Of a stretch of DNA of 13,622 nucleotides, positions 1 to 7,396 are shown in pieces. Position 1 is the first letter of the stretch, and each line of letters opens with the position of its first letter. This DNA comes from Candidatus Bathyarchaeota archaeon. Lineage in GTDB: Archaea; Thermoproteota; Bathyarchaeia; Bathyarchaeales; DTEX01. Where the stretch lies: assembly GCA_026414245.1 (NCBI GenBank), contig JAOAJJ010000014.1:1-13622 (forward strand). The letters are read 5' to 3'. Below the pieces are notes generated by a model. That model made no database searches, was not told where the DNA came from, and saw only the letters and a program-made list of their open reading frames with translations. The position numbers and the translations under genes were made by a program.

Positions 1-719
1 GCGGCATCCATATCTTCCGTTATTGTATCGCTCATCCATCCGCCGATATCCTCTAAAGCCTTTCTACGAAAAACCCCGCCATGCCCGAGAAAACTTATCA
101 CCATTCCGCACATTGATAATGTTGATTGGAGGAATACTGCAAACCAATCGTTAATCAGGGCTAAGGTTCTAGTCAGCCATGAGCTCTCAGCGTTAATGTA
201 TCTTGGTTTCACTTGAACAAAACCCAATTTCTCGTCTGCCAAAAATAGCGGTATAGTCTTCCTCAATAGATCCGGCTCAGGGATGGAGTCTGCGTCAAGT
301 ATAAGGATGTAGTCGCCTTTAGTATGCTTCAATGCCTCGTTTAAGGCTCCAGCCTTATACCCTGTTCTCTCAGATCTATGAATAACCTTTATCCTAGGAT
401 AATATTTCTCCTCATAACCTCGTAGTATACTTATGGTTCCATCTATAGAATCATCAACCACAACGATATCAACTTTATCCGCTGGATAATTTAGCCTTAA
501 ACAGCTTTCAAGCAGTCTGCTGACTATAGCCCCCTCATTGTATGTGGCGACTTGAACAGTTACATTCGGCCGCTCCTCGATGTTTGCTAATCTGACGGCG
601 CCTTTTCTTTGCCGGCACACTTTAACTCTGAGATAGAGTAGTAGAAAGTTATTTAAGCCGAACATGCATAGGAGCGTGAGCGTAATAGATAAGGCTAAAC
701 ATATCGATATCTGAAACAT
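1..719 (-). CDS. Membrane family-2 glycosyltransferase, 3' part cut by window edge
   Basis: The reading frame begins at an ATG at 719 and stays open for 239 codons to base 1, so the C-terminus is missing. Residues about 4-31 form a hydrophobic N-terminal membrane segment (LALSITLTLLCMFGLNNFLL region). A GT-A domain follows: VATYNEG near 57-63, VVVDDS at 86-91, the metal-binding DADS at 142-145, GHGGVFRR at 212-219 and the acceptor-site TED at 234-236. This order is that of processive, cellulose-synthase/hyaluronan-like GT2 enzymes, which transfer sugar from a nucleotide-sugar at the cytoplasmic membrane face. The expected QxxRW motif and further membrane helices would lie beyond the edge. The gene starts 32 bases after the KaiC-like gene on the same strand. 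No good ribosome site precedes the ATG, so the start is less certain. The sugar and product cannot be told. Confidence 0.88.
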   Translation of the reverse strand, partial: MFQISICLALSITLTLLCMFGLNNFLLLYLRVKVCRQRKGAVRLANIEERPNVTVQVATYNEGAIVSRLLESCLRLNYPADKVDIVVVDDSIDGTISILRGYEEKYYPRIKVIHRSERTGYKAGALNEALKHTKGDYILILDADSIPEPDLLRKTIPLFLADEKLGFVQVKPRYINAESSWLTRTLALINDWFAVFLQSTLSMCGMVISFLGHGGVFRRKALEDIGGWMSDTITEDMDA

Positions 720-751
720 ATTAAGGTTAAGCAATTAACTTTAAGCCCCCA

Positions 752-1885
752 TCACCCCTCAGAATCATCAAATTCAAGCGGCTTAATTAATCCTCTCCTC
801 GTTATGCCAAACAATATGCCTCTACCATCAAATCCACATAATCTGCACTTAAAGATCTGAGCGATTCTTAATCTCTCAATACCCTTAATACCGCTAAAAT
901 TTATCCCGGGATAAGGCTGGGCGAGTTCCACCGGGGTTATTGAAATAACGCAGTCCATCAACCATAATGGTAGGCTGCCCACTGAGATTTGCGTAGATTC
1001 CATATAATTTAAACCAGAATGAATCACAAATATCCCTGTGACTCCATAGGCTCTATTAACGTTAACTATGTCCGCTAATCCTAAGCCGGATTCTCCATGT
1101 TTATAAACATTCTGATGCTCAACTTGATTCACGGAATCCAATAGAGATAAATCCGCCCCGCAACCGCTAATAATCCTCTCGTACTCGCCAAGAAATTCTC
1201 CATTAATGCATTGTGGACTAAACACATAGAGGTTTTTACTCAAGCGTTCCCAATCTAATCGAAAGGTCTCCGACCTAACCCTCATGCGGGATTGAAGATC
1301 AAACACTCTATTCGATTCCCAAACATCATCAAGAACAACAAAAAGGGTTTTTCTCTCAGAAGACACCCTGAGAGCGATCTCGCTGGCGAGTAAACTCTTC
1401 CCGGCTCCTAGGGGTCCAATTAGGGCTAGCTGCCCTGAAGCAGGGATCCCTCCCAGAGGCTCACCATCCAAACTGAAAAATAGGCTGTCTAGGAAGGTTC
1501 CCGTTTTAAGGCCTACAAGAGTTTTTTGGCAGCGAAGCTTAGCGGCTTCGTTCTCTCTCCCTTTTTCATCCTCTTTTGGCACCGCTATATCTATGAGCTT
1601 CTGCTGCCCCATCACCGCCTCTCTAATTGTTCTTGTTAGTTTTTCTAAACTTTTATCAAAGCCCAAAGAATCTTCCTCTTCAATAATGGTTTGAGCCCGA
1701 GTTTTATCCGTCAAAACCCATATGCTCCCTCTTCTCTCGGCAATATTCTTAGACTTCAGTGAGTGGAGTATATCGTATGCGGAGTTCGGACCATACTTTG
1801 GTATCTTCAGGACCGATGAAATATCCTCTAGGGTTGCTCCACCACGTTCCCTAAGAAACTTAATTACCTCTTCTTCACCAATCAT
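752..1885 (-). CDS. Winged-helix / KaiC-RadA-like RecA-fold ATPase
   Basis: The 377-residue protein has two recognisable parts. Residues about 3-60 look like a winged helix-turn-helix (EEVIKFLRERGGATLEDISS, then a basic wing ending RRGSIWVL). A charged linker (about 62-125) leads to a RecA-fold domain opening with GGIPASGQLALIG and a Walker A GPLGAGKS at 157-164. A hydrophobic strand ending in Asp near 245-250 (ADLSLLD) is the likely Walker B, and SVGSLPLWLMDCVISI at 301-316 matches the late core strand of KaiC-type domains. A single CxxC (C347, C350) lies near the C-terminus. Family members are ATPases acting in DNA repair, regulation or signalling; which one is unknown here. It lies between rnhB (64 bases upstream) and the glycosyltransferase (32 bases downstream). 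A Rad55-like or transcription-linked role is possible but unproven. Confidence 0.75.
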   Translation of the reverse strand: MIGEEEVIKFLRERGGATLEDISSVLKIPKYGPNSAYDILHSLKSKNIAERRGSIWVLTDKTRAQTIIEEEDSLGFDKSLEKLTRTIREAVMGQQKLIDIAVPKEDEKGRENEAAKLRCQKTLVGLKTGTFLDSLFFSLDGEPLGGIPASGQLALIGPLGAGKSLLASEIALRVSSERKTLFVVLDDVWESNRVFDLQSRMRVRSETFRLDWERLSKNLYVFSPQCINGEFLGEYERIISGCGADLSLLDSVNQVEHQNVYKHGESGLGLADIVNVNRAYGVTGIFVIHSGLNYMESTQISVGSLPLWLMDCVISITPVELAQPYPGINFSGIKGIERLRIAQIFKCRLCGFDGRGILFGITRRGLIKPLEFDDSEG

Positions 1886-1949
1886 ATTTATAGAGCACCA
1901 GCATGATATTATTTGCAGGATACTCCGCTTATCTCTTACTCTGATCCCA

Positions 1950-2621
1950 TTAAAAATTCTTGAAGATTTTTCCCTGCCTAGTCTCCTTCTCCATAAGCAT
2001 TTTCTTCGCTGTCTTCCAAGTTTTCCTCACGAAGTCTGGGTATGAGCCGTATCTTTCAACCCAGTCTCTCAGGAATCTAATGGTTTTTGGATCCGCCGGG
2101 TAGCCTGACCCAAAGTCACCATACTTATTTTTAAGGTTTTCTATTTCTCTGTCCCGCTCAACCTTTGCTATTATCGAGGCTGCTGAGACAACAGGATACT
2201 TCTTATCCGCCTTATGCTCTGATATGATCTTAACATTGAAGGGTATTTCCTCAAGGATATGCTGCTTAAATCTCTCAGGCACTACGTCTGACGCATCCAC
2301 GTAAGCTATGTTTGGCTTAAGATCCCTTATTATAGACGCCATAACACGGGCTTCAAGCCTATTTAACCGGTTAAGTCTCCTGCCAGAACCAACAATATTA
2401 TCTATTTCAGAAGGCGGAACCTTAACAACCCTATAATCTCTAACAACTTTAAGTATTTCATGGGCTAAATGCTCTCTCCTATTGGGAGATAGAGTCTTCG
2501 AATCCCTAACCCCCATACGAATAAAACTGTCTAAACCATCCTCGTCAACCAGCACTCCGGCTATCACAAGAGGGCCTATCACCGGCCCTCTTCCAGCGTC
2601 ATCGACGCCGCATATGAGCAT
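1950..2621 (-). CDS. rnhB: Ribonuclease HII
   Basis: RNase HII cleaves RNA in RNA/DNA hybrids and 5' of single ribonucleotides in DNA. At 223 residues it has the usual archaeal length. It shows the N-terminal GVDDAGRGPVIGP block (D7, D8), MGVRDSKTLS at 36-45, IAYVDASD with D109, HKADKKYPVVSAASIIAKV with D139, and GSGYPADP with Tyr174. The motif normally reads DEAGRG, so here Asp replaces the catalytic Glu while both later Asp residues remain. The last residues, QGKIFKNF, resemble a degenerate PCNA-interacting peptide (Q, then I at +3 and F at +7), which other archaeal RNases HII carry; this is inference. The start is six bases after the THEP1 stop, so the two genes are almost certainly co-transcribed. 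Confidence 0.95.
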   Translation of the reverse strand: MLICGVDDAGRGPVIGPLVIAGVLVDEDGLDSFIRMGVRDSKTLSPNRREHLAHEILKVVRDYRVVKVPPSEIDNIVGSGRRLNRLNRLEARVMASIIRDLKPNIAYVDASDVVPERFKQHILEEIPFNVKIISEHKADKKYPVVSAASIIAKVERDREIENLKNKYGDFGSGYPADPKTIRFLRDWVERYGSYPDFVRKTWKTAKKMLMEKETRQGKIFKNF

Positions 2622-2627
2622 ATCTAC

Positions 2628-3173
2628 TTACCGCCCAATTCTATTTAAAATTTCCCTAGATATCGTTTTGGGGAGTTCATCTCTATTACTATATGTGACG
2701 GTGATTATCTCCACATCTACTCTCCCCCTTATCATATTGGTAAAAGATGTTTTAACCCTGTAATGTATCGTGCCCAGAAGAATTTTACCACTATCCAAAG
2801 CCCTCAAAACGGCTTCTCTGAAGACTTTAGAGTAAAGCTCCATTGGGCCAATTTCATCTACAACTATTAAGTCAGATAGATTAGCCGCTTTAACTATGGC
2901 CCCCACGCCCACCCTCTCTAAGTCTTCTAGACACACTCTGTATTTACCTACCTGAGGCCCATTTTTCTGTTTTATGTGCGCCAATATGCCCTCATCGCCG
3001 CTTTCTAAATCCAATATTTTAAAGCCGACCCTCAAGCCTCCTTCAAGGATTTCCCGGCTCAGCATGCCGCCAACTTTAACGCCTCTACCTTTTAACTCCT
3101 CCACTACTCTCAACACAACAGTCGTCTTGCCTATTCTCGGCGGGCCCGTTAAAAATATGTGTCTTTTATCCAT
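2628..3173 (-). CDS. THEP1-type nucleoside-triphosphatase
   Basis: This 181-residue P-loop protein has Walker A GPPRIGKTT at 10-18 right after the first strand, and Walker B LIVVDEIGPMEL at 102-113. That pair, with GGMLSREILEGGLRVGFKI near 35-53, is diagnostic of the THEP1 (DUF265) family. Members hydrolyse ATP, GTP and other NTPs slowly and have been suggested to act on nucleotides or nucleic acids; the physiological role is not settled. The gene sits 48 bases after pyrI and six bases before rnhB on the same strand. No strong ribosome site precedes the ATG at 3173. The frame is open back to the pyrI stop but has no better start codon, so the ATG is retained. Confidence 0.92.
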   Translation of the reverse strand: MDKRHIFLTGPPRIGKTTVVLRVVEELKGRGVKVGGMLSREILEGGLRVGFKILDLESGDEGILAHIKQKNGPQVGKYRVCLEDLERVGVGAIVKAANLSDLIVVDEIGPMELYSKVFREAVLRALDSGKILLGTIHYRVKTSFTNMIRGRVDVEIITVTYSNRDELPKTISREILNRIGR

Positions 3174-3221
3174 CTTTAAGCCGTCCAGTGTCGGATATGC
3201 TGGGTCAGAAATGGTTATCGG

Positions 3222-3689
3222 CTAAAATTGTCCCAACACATCTTCCTTACCCATTATTTTGCCGCAGTAGTGGCATCTGAGCCTAAGCGGCTCCTCTCTC
3301 TCCACGTAGAAGATCGGTTTAACGGGCTCGTTCTCAATGTTGGATATGCATGCTGGATTTGTGCACTTTACAATTCCGAGTATTACTGAGGGAAGTTTAA
3401 CCCTCTGCTTCTCGACAACTTTATAATTCCTAATAATATTTATTGTTGCATGCGGGGCTATAAGCGCTATTTTATCAACCTCCTCCGGATTTAACTCACG
3501 CCCCTCAATCTTCACTATATCTTTAACGCCAAGTTTCTGGCTTGGGACATTCATAGCTATCGAAACAACACCGTTGCTACGCCCGTCGATGCCTAGAATC
3601 TTAATCACGTTGAGGGCGTGACCCTTAGTTATATGGTCAATAACCGTGCCATCCTTAATCTTAGAAACCCTGAGAGTTTTCCTAGACAT
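3222..3689 (-). CDS. pyrI: Aspartate carbamoyltransferase regulatory subunit
   Basis: PyrI binds effector nucleotides and holds the PyrB catalytic trimers in the aspartate transcarbamoylase holoenzyme, the first committed step of UMP synthesis. The 155 residues cover the whole family length. The nucleotide-binding domain begins LRVSKIKDGTVIDHITKGHA, and LKVL-type segments follow. The zinc domain has C109, C114, C139 and C142, the spacing (CxxxxC ... CxxC) used to contact PyrB. A GGTG ribosome site lies about six bases before the ATG. The partner pyrB, normally directly beside pyrI, is not in the window; the gene upstream on this strand is an AIR-synthase-family gene. pyrI probably heads the run pyrI, THEP1, rnhB, KaiC-like, GT2. 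Confidence 0.96.
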   Translation of the reverse strand: MSRKTLRVSKIKDGTVIDHITKGHALNVIKILGIDGRSNGVVSIAMNVPSQKLGVKDIVKIEGRELNPEEVDKIALIAPHATINIIRNYKVVEKQRVKLPSVILGIVKCTNPACISNIENEPVKPIFYVEREEPLRLRCHYCGKIMGKEDVLGQF

Positions 3690-3851
3690 TCCTTACACCA
3701 CACTAACCAAAAATATTTCCTATGATGGATAAAAGGCTATTGAAAAGCTCTTATGCGACTAATATTCGCAGGGCGATTTTCAGCCGGAAAATTAAAGATC
3801 TGGGGCATTAATCTCTCTTAAGACTTTCAATTTAAAAGGATGTGAGCGCCG

Positions 3852-4868
3852 CTATGATTTTAGTCTCTTCCATAGATTAAACAGCTCATCAGCCACATAT
3901 ACCTCGTCTAGAAAAGTGATTGACTGGTCTCCGATACTTTCAACTAAGTGGCCCCTATAATCTTTAACTCTTCCGATAACCGTGGATTCGACCCCAATCT
4001 CATGTAGTGTGCTTATAGCCTTATCCACTTTGCTTGGCGGGATGCTCGCTATGAGAGAGCCGGAGCTTATCAATCTCAACGCATCTACCCCGAGAACATC
4101 TGTTACAATCCTGGTTTCTTCAGCTATAGGAACCTTATTAGCCCAAAGTTCAATAGTTTTATGTGAGGCATAAGCTAGCTCCGCCACACCCCCAAGTAAA
4201 CCGCCCTCGGTAGGATCATGCATGGCTGTAGCTAAGCCTTCCTCAGCCAATGCGAGCGCCTCCTTCATAACGCTGACATTCGCTATGAACCTCGAGCCCC
4301 TTTTAAGCACGTTCTCGGCGACACCCCTATCCATTAAAGTGTCGGCGAAGTCGGTGCAGAGTATCGCCGTCCCCTCAATAGCCGCCGTCTTAGTCATGAT
4401 CAAGTAGTCGCCGACCCTCGCGCCTGATGTTGTCACAATTCTATTCTTCTCAGCGATTCCCAGGGCTGTTGTGCCAGCTATAGGCCTATCTAAACCAGAT
4501 GTTGTTTCAGTGTGCCCGCCTATCACCATTATCCCCAAATCCTTAGCGGCTCTATCTATCTGCGTCATAACTTCCTCCAGGAGGTTCTCCGAGGATCCTT
4601 CGGGCAGAAAGAGGGATATTAGAAACCATCTTGGCTTAGCGCCTCTAACCGCTATATCGTTGGCAACTATGTTGACGGCGAGCCATCCCAAAATCTCGCT
4701 TGCGCCAGTTATAGCGTCATTATGCACGATGAGAACTCTTCCATCGTTTAAATCAATTATCGCAGCGTCTTCCCCAATAGCTGGCCCGACGAGGACGTTT
4801 GGGTCTAAGGCGCCGAGTCTCATGTAAACTATTTTCTCCATAAGTTTGGGTGGAATTTTACCAACCAC
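3852..4868 (-). CDS. AIR synthase-related, HypE-like ATP-binding protein
   Basis: The protein belongs to the PurM/ThiL/SelD/HypE ATP-binding superfamily. Counting from the alternative GTG at 4877, it shows VGPAIGEDAAII at 30-41 (metal and ATP binding), HNDAITGAS near 52-60, GGHTE at 120-124 and HDPTEGGLLGG at 220-230, closest to HypE. HypE converts a carbamoyl-cysteine to thiocyanate during NiFe-hydrogenase cofactor synthesis, but that needs a C-terminal Cys, and this protein ends in LFNLWKRLKS with no such tail. It is therefore better called a HypE-like paralogue of unknown substrate. The start at GTG 4868 is chosen because GGGGTG at 4880-4875 sits six bases before it as a ribosome site; a GTG at 4877 lies inside that site and would add three residues. 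It is divergent from the DUF151 gene. Confidence 0.85.
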   Translation of the reverse strand: MVGKIPPKLMEKIVYMRLGALDPNVLVGPAIGEDAAIIDLNDGRVLIVHNDAITGASEILGWLAVNIVANDIAVRGAKPRWFLISLFLPEGSSENLLEEVMTQIDRAAKDLGIMVIGGHTETTSGLDRPIAGTTALGIAEKNRIVTTSGARVGDYLIMTKTAAIEGTAILCTDFADTLMDRGVAENVLKRGSRFIANVSVMKEALALAEEGLATAMHDPTEGGLLGGVAELAYASHKTIELWANKVPIAEETRIVTDVLGVDALRLISSGSLIASIPPSKVDKAISTLHEIGVESTVIGRVKDYRGHLVESIGDQSITFLDEVYVADELFNLWKRLKS

Positions 4869-4961
4869 TGCGAGCACCCCATCAACATTATTTATTATGG
4901 AGATAAAGGTTTTTAGTTTGCCGGAACCCCAGTTTTGCCACCAGTCCTGCGCCTACCCAAA

Positions 4962-4971
4962 AGTATATAAT
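4962..4971 (+). promoter_or_regulatory. TATA box for the DUF151 gene
   Basis: AGTATATAAT lies about 50 bases before the ATG at 5017, in the divergent spacer. An archaeal transcript would start near 4992-4995 and carry a short leader of about 22-25 bases. No clear ribosome site is visible before the ATG. Confidence 0.5.
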
Positions 4972-5016
4972 CTTGGGGACTGTAGAATATAGTGAAACAA
5001 GAATGAGTGTAATTGT

Positions 5017-5502
5017 ATGGAAGAATCTGTCAAGGTTCAGGTTTCCGGAATCACGCAGATCGACACGCCCTACGGTTTAACACCGGTTCTTCTTCTCGAA
5101 GATGAGAGGGAAAGGGTCTTAGTAATAGCTATAGGTGGGGCGGAAGCCTCATCAATAGCCGTAGCTATGAGAGGCTTTCAATCACCGGTACCCAACACCC
5201 ATGACTTCATGATGAAGGTGCTTAATGAAGTGAACGTTAAGGTTAAGAGGGGAGAAATATATGATCTCCAGTCGAACAGGTTCCTAGCTCGGCTTATCGT
5301 TGAATCCGGCGGCGGCGAGATTAAAGTGGACGGTAGGCCGAGCGACATCATAGCGCTCACGGTGAGGGCTGGCGCAGACGTGTATGTTGCGGAAGAAATT
5401 ATGAGGGAAGCATCTATAGAAAAATCGGTTTTACTGAGGGAACCTGAGGAATCCGGACGTATGGAAAGGGAAGCTGAGGAAGAAAGCGAAGAGGATGCCT
5501 GA
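5017..5502 (+). CDS. DUF151 / bifunctional-nuclease domain protein
   Basis: Residues about 5-138 match the BFN (DUF151) fold. Visible landmarks are the β-strand pair ending VLVIAIGGAEASSIAVAM at about 34-51, the THD triad region PNTHDFM at 59-65, IYDLQSNRFLARL at 81-93, and the signature VDGRPSDIIALTVRAGADVYVAEEI at about 104-128 with Arg107, Asp110 and the Glu126-Glu127 pair. Family members have been reported as nucleases with activity on DNA and RNA; the archaeal role is not established. The last 22 residues are strongly acidic (EPEESGRMEREAEEESEEDA), a tail most short members lack. The gene is monocistronic-looking, divergent from the HypE-like gene and followed by an AT-rich spacer carrying the next promoter. 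Confidence 0.9.
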   Translation: MEESVKVQVSGITQIDTPYGLTPVLLLEDERERVLVIAIGGAEASSIAVAMRGFQSPVPNTHDFMMKVLNEVNVKVKRGEIYDLQSNRFLARLIVESGGGEIKVDGRPSDIIALTVRAGADVYVAEEIMREASIEKSVLLREPEESGRMEREAEEESEEDA

Positions 5503-5618
5503 ATAAAAGAGCCTTCTTAAGCCAGGGATGCTGTGGGAATAAAGAGAATATTTAGTTTACTCTCTATCTATTTTCAAGTATATACCGTATTAACATAAAT
5601 ATATAATATTTCGATTAG

Positions 5619-5628
5619 GTATATATTA
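5619..5628 (+). promoter_or_regulatory. TATA box for the MtdB-like fusion gene
   Basis: GTATATATTA ends 40 bases before the ATG at 5669, giving an expected transcript start near 5650 and a short leader with the GAGGTG ribosome site. A second TATA-like stretch, ATAAATATATAATATT, lies at 5595-5610. The nonamer TATTAACAT occurs twice, at 5588-5596 and 5624-5632, 36 bases apart, bracketing the promoter. Such a spacing could be a paired regulator site, but this is not shown. Confidence 0.5.
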
Positions 5629-5668
5629 ACATTCAAATTAAATACTGAGAGACAAAGAGGTGTCTAAA

Positions 5669-7390
5669 ATGAAGGTGCTTGAAATAAGCCCTCTGGAAAA
5701 CAAAATGCTGAAAGTAATCGTTGTAGAGAAGGAATATAGCGAACCATTTTGGGTTGCAGAGCCCCTGAAAGATTTCTCTAGAAATTCGGTTCCAGCTATC
5801 TTCAGGCCCTCCATAGCGTTCTGCAGTTTCCTCGAAAGGCTTATTGATGAAGTTAAACCTGACTTCGCCACTGAGGAGTTGGGTAATCGCTCGCTGAGAG
5901 AGTTTATGAAGAACAACTTGCTCGCTCAGATCTTCAAGAGAAAAGAGGTGCCCTTCTTTGCGGTTGACATAGATGAATACGCTAGGGAGAGTTTAGCGTC
6001 CCTAATAGACGAGAAGAAGCATCTGAGAGATGAAGCTATTAAAGCTCTTGAAGACTTCTCTATGAAGGAGGTGGAGGAGCACAGCATTGAGGAGGAATAT
6101 CTCGCTGCTTTTATCCAGTGCCTTCAGCAAGAGATCGAAGAGGCTGAGCGTGAAATTAAATTCTCCGTTAGGGAAAGATGGATAGCTATGGGGATTCTAG
6201 AAAATGCTAGAAAAATCGAGAAGACAGAGGTTACATGCATACATATATCTAGCCCTGAGCACATTGAAGGCGTCAGAAAAATTCTGGAATCAGTTAACGT
6301 CATAGTGGAAACTATTAAACCAATGAAGAAAGTTGTCTTCGCCGAAAGCTCATCTTCAAGCAGGCTAGGGGATTTACTGAAGTCTACACAGATTCAAGTA
6401 AAACCCGTTATCAGAAAATCATCCGAGGAAATCCCATATATACTGTTTTTTCTAGACACCGATGAGAAAGCCAGCCCATTCGATATCTGTATGGCTTATG
6501 ACGCCGGCTTCAACATCGTGGTCCCATACGGGAACGTTTCACCTAGCGAAGCGAAGAAGATAGTTCAAGATGCGCTCTTCTCAAGGGATCTAAGGGGGAT
6601 TAAGCGAACATGCTTCTTTATCGGCGGTAAAGACATGGATAAGGCGGAGGAGGTTCTGAGAACTGTCCAAGAGTCAATGTTTCCACCATTTAAAACCAGC
6701 GTTATAATCGACCCCGCCGGAGCATACACTACAGCTGCAGCTATGGTGGCGAAAGTTGAGGATGCATTAGCCCACTCAAACCTTGGAAACCTAAGGGACA
6801 AGAGATGCGCGGTTTTCGGGACAGGTCCTGTCGGCAGGACGGCTGCAATATTATTATCTAGGTTAGGGTGCGAAGTCGCTGTGGTTAGCCCAAACCCGCA
6901 GCGCAAGGATGGGGAAGAATATGTTGTAAACCTATCTAATATGCTCCATGCAAAATATGGTGCTGAGGTTAAGGGCGTATTTGCGCCAACAAGGGAGAAG
7001 AAAATTGAAGTTATGGAGAGAGCCGACGTCATTTTCTGCGCTGCGGGAGCTGGGATTCAAGTCATCGATAGAGAGACTTTAAACGCCGTGAAGTTCAGTA
7101 AAATTATAGTTGACGTTAACGCTGTGCCGCCTTTCGGCGTTGAAGGTATAAAGCTCGACGATGACATGAGGGAGATTTTACCCGGAATATTCGCCATAGG
7201 CGCTTTGGCGGTAGGCAGACTTAAGTATAAGGTGGAGCAGGAAATTTTGCTGGAAGCCAAGAGAAGCGAGAAGGCGATCGTTTTCGACTACAACTACGCT
7301 TTTCAACTAGCGAGAAGGATTCTAAAGGGTGAAACGCTGACTAAAAAGCTCGCGATAACTATAAGCCCCCGATCTAGAGAGAAGGTGTAA
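5669..7390 (+). CDS. Fusion: unknown N-terminal domain + MtdB-like methylene-tetrahydropterin dehydrogenase
   Basis: The C-terminal half (about 255-555) matches NAD(P)-dependent methylene-H4MPT/H4F dehydrogenase of the MtdA/MtdB type along its full length: LFFLDTDEKASPFD, PYGNVSP, FFIGGKDM, PPFKTSVIIDPAGAYTTAAA, the Rossmann GTGPVG at about 384-389, DVNAVPPFGVEGI and GALAVGRLKYK. It oxidises the methylene-pterin one-carbon unit, reversibly, in the cytoplasm. Ordinary MtdB is about 290-300 residues; here some 250 extra residues precede it. That part is mostly helical and acidic, with VKPDFATEELG and, near 167-210, an RERWIAM stretch followed by ISSPEHIEGVRKIL. This order recalls TraB/PrgY-like proteins, but weakly. 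ATG 5669 is chosen over GTG 5660 because GAGGTG at 5657-5662 lies six bases before it. The stop is six bases from the convergent phoU-like stop. Confidence 0.88.
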   Translation: MKVLEISPLENKMLKVIVVEKEYSEPFWVAEPLKDFSRNSVPAIFRPSIAFCSFLERLIDEVKPDFATEELGNRSLREFMKNNLLAQIFKRKEVPFFAVDIDEYARESLASLIDEKKHLRDEAIKALEDFSMKEVEEHSIEEEYLAAFIQCLQQEIEEAEREIKFSVRERWIAMGILENARKIEKTEVTCIHISSPEHIEGVRKILESVNVIVETIKPMKKVVFAESSSSSRLGDLLKSTQIQVKPVIRKSSEEIPYILFFLDTDEKASPFDICMAYDAGFNIVVPYGNVSPSEAKKIVQDALFSRDLRGIKRTCFFIGGKDMDKAEEVLRTVQESMFPPFKTSVIIDPAGAYTTAAAMVAKVEDALAHSNLGNLRDKRCAVFGTGPVGRTAAILLSRLGCEVAVVSPNPQRKDGEEYVVNLSNMLHAKYGAEVKGVFAPTREKKIEVMERADVIFCAAGAGIQVIDRETLNAVKFSKIIVDVNAVPPFGVEGIKLDDDMREILPGIFAIGALAVGRLKYKVEQEILLEAKRSEKAIVFDYNYAFQLARRILKGETLTKKLAITISPRSREKV

Positions 7391-7396
7391 AGGCAT

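Noticed and set aside
1722..2045. Plus-strand open frame of 107 codons across the KaiC-like and rnhB genes
   Set aside because: It overlaps two recognised genes on the opposite strand and its translation is low-complexity Ser/Leu/Pro-rich.
3174..3224. pyrI TAG stop in frame with THEP1 and an open stretch of 16 codons between them, suggesting a readthrough fusion
   Set aside because: PyrI already ends at its normal length, 16 stop-free codons are likely by chance, and nothing indicates TAG recoding in the window.
6565..7032. Long minus-strand open frame of 155 codons inside the MtdB-like gene
   Set aside because: It is antisense to well-conserved dehydrogenase motifs and has no ribosome site or family resemblance.
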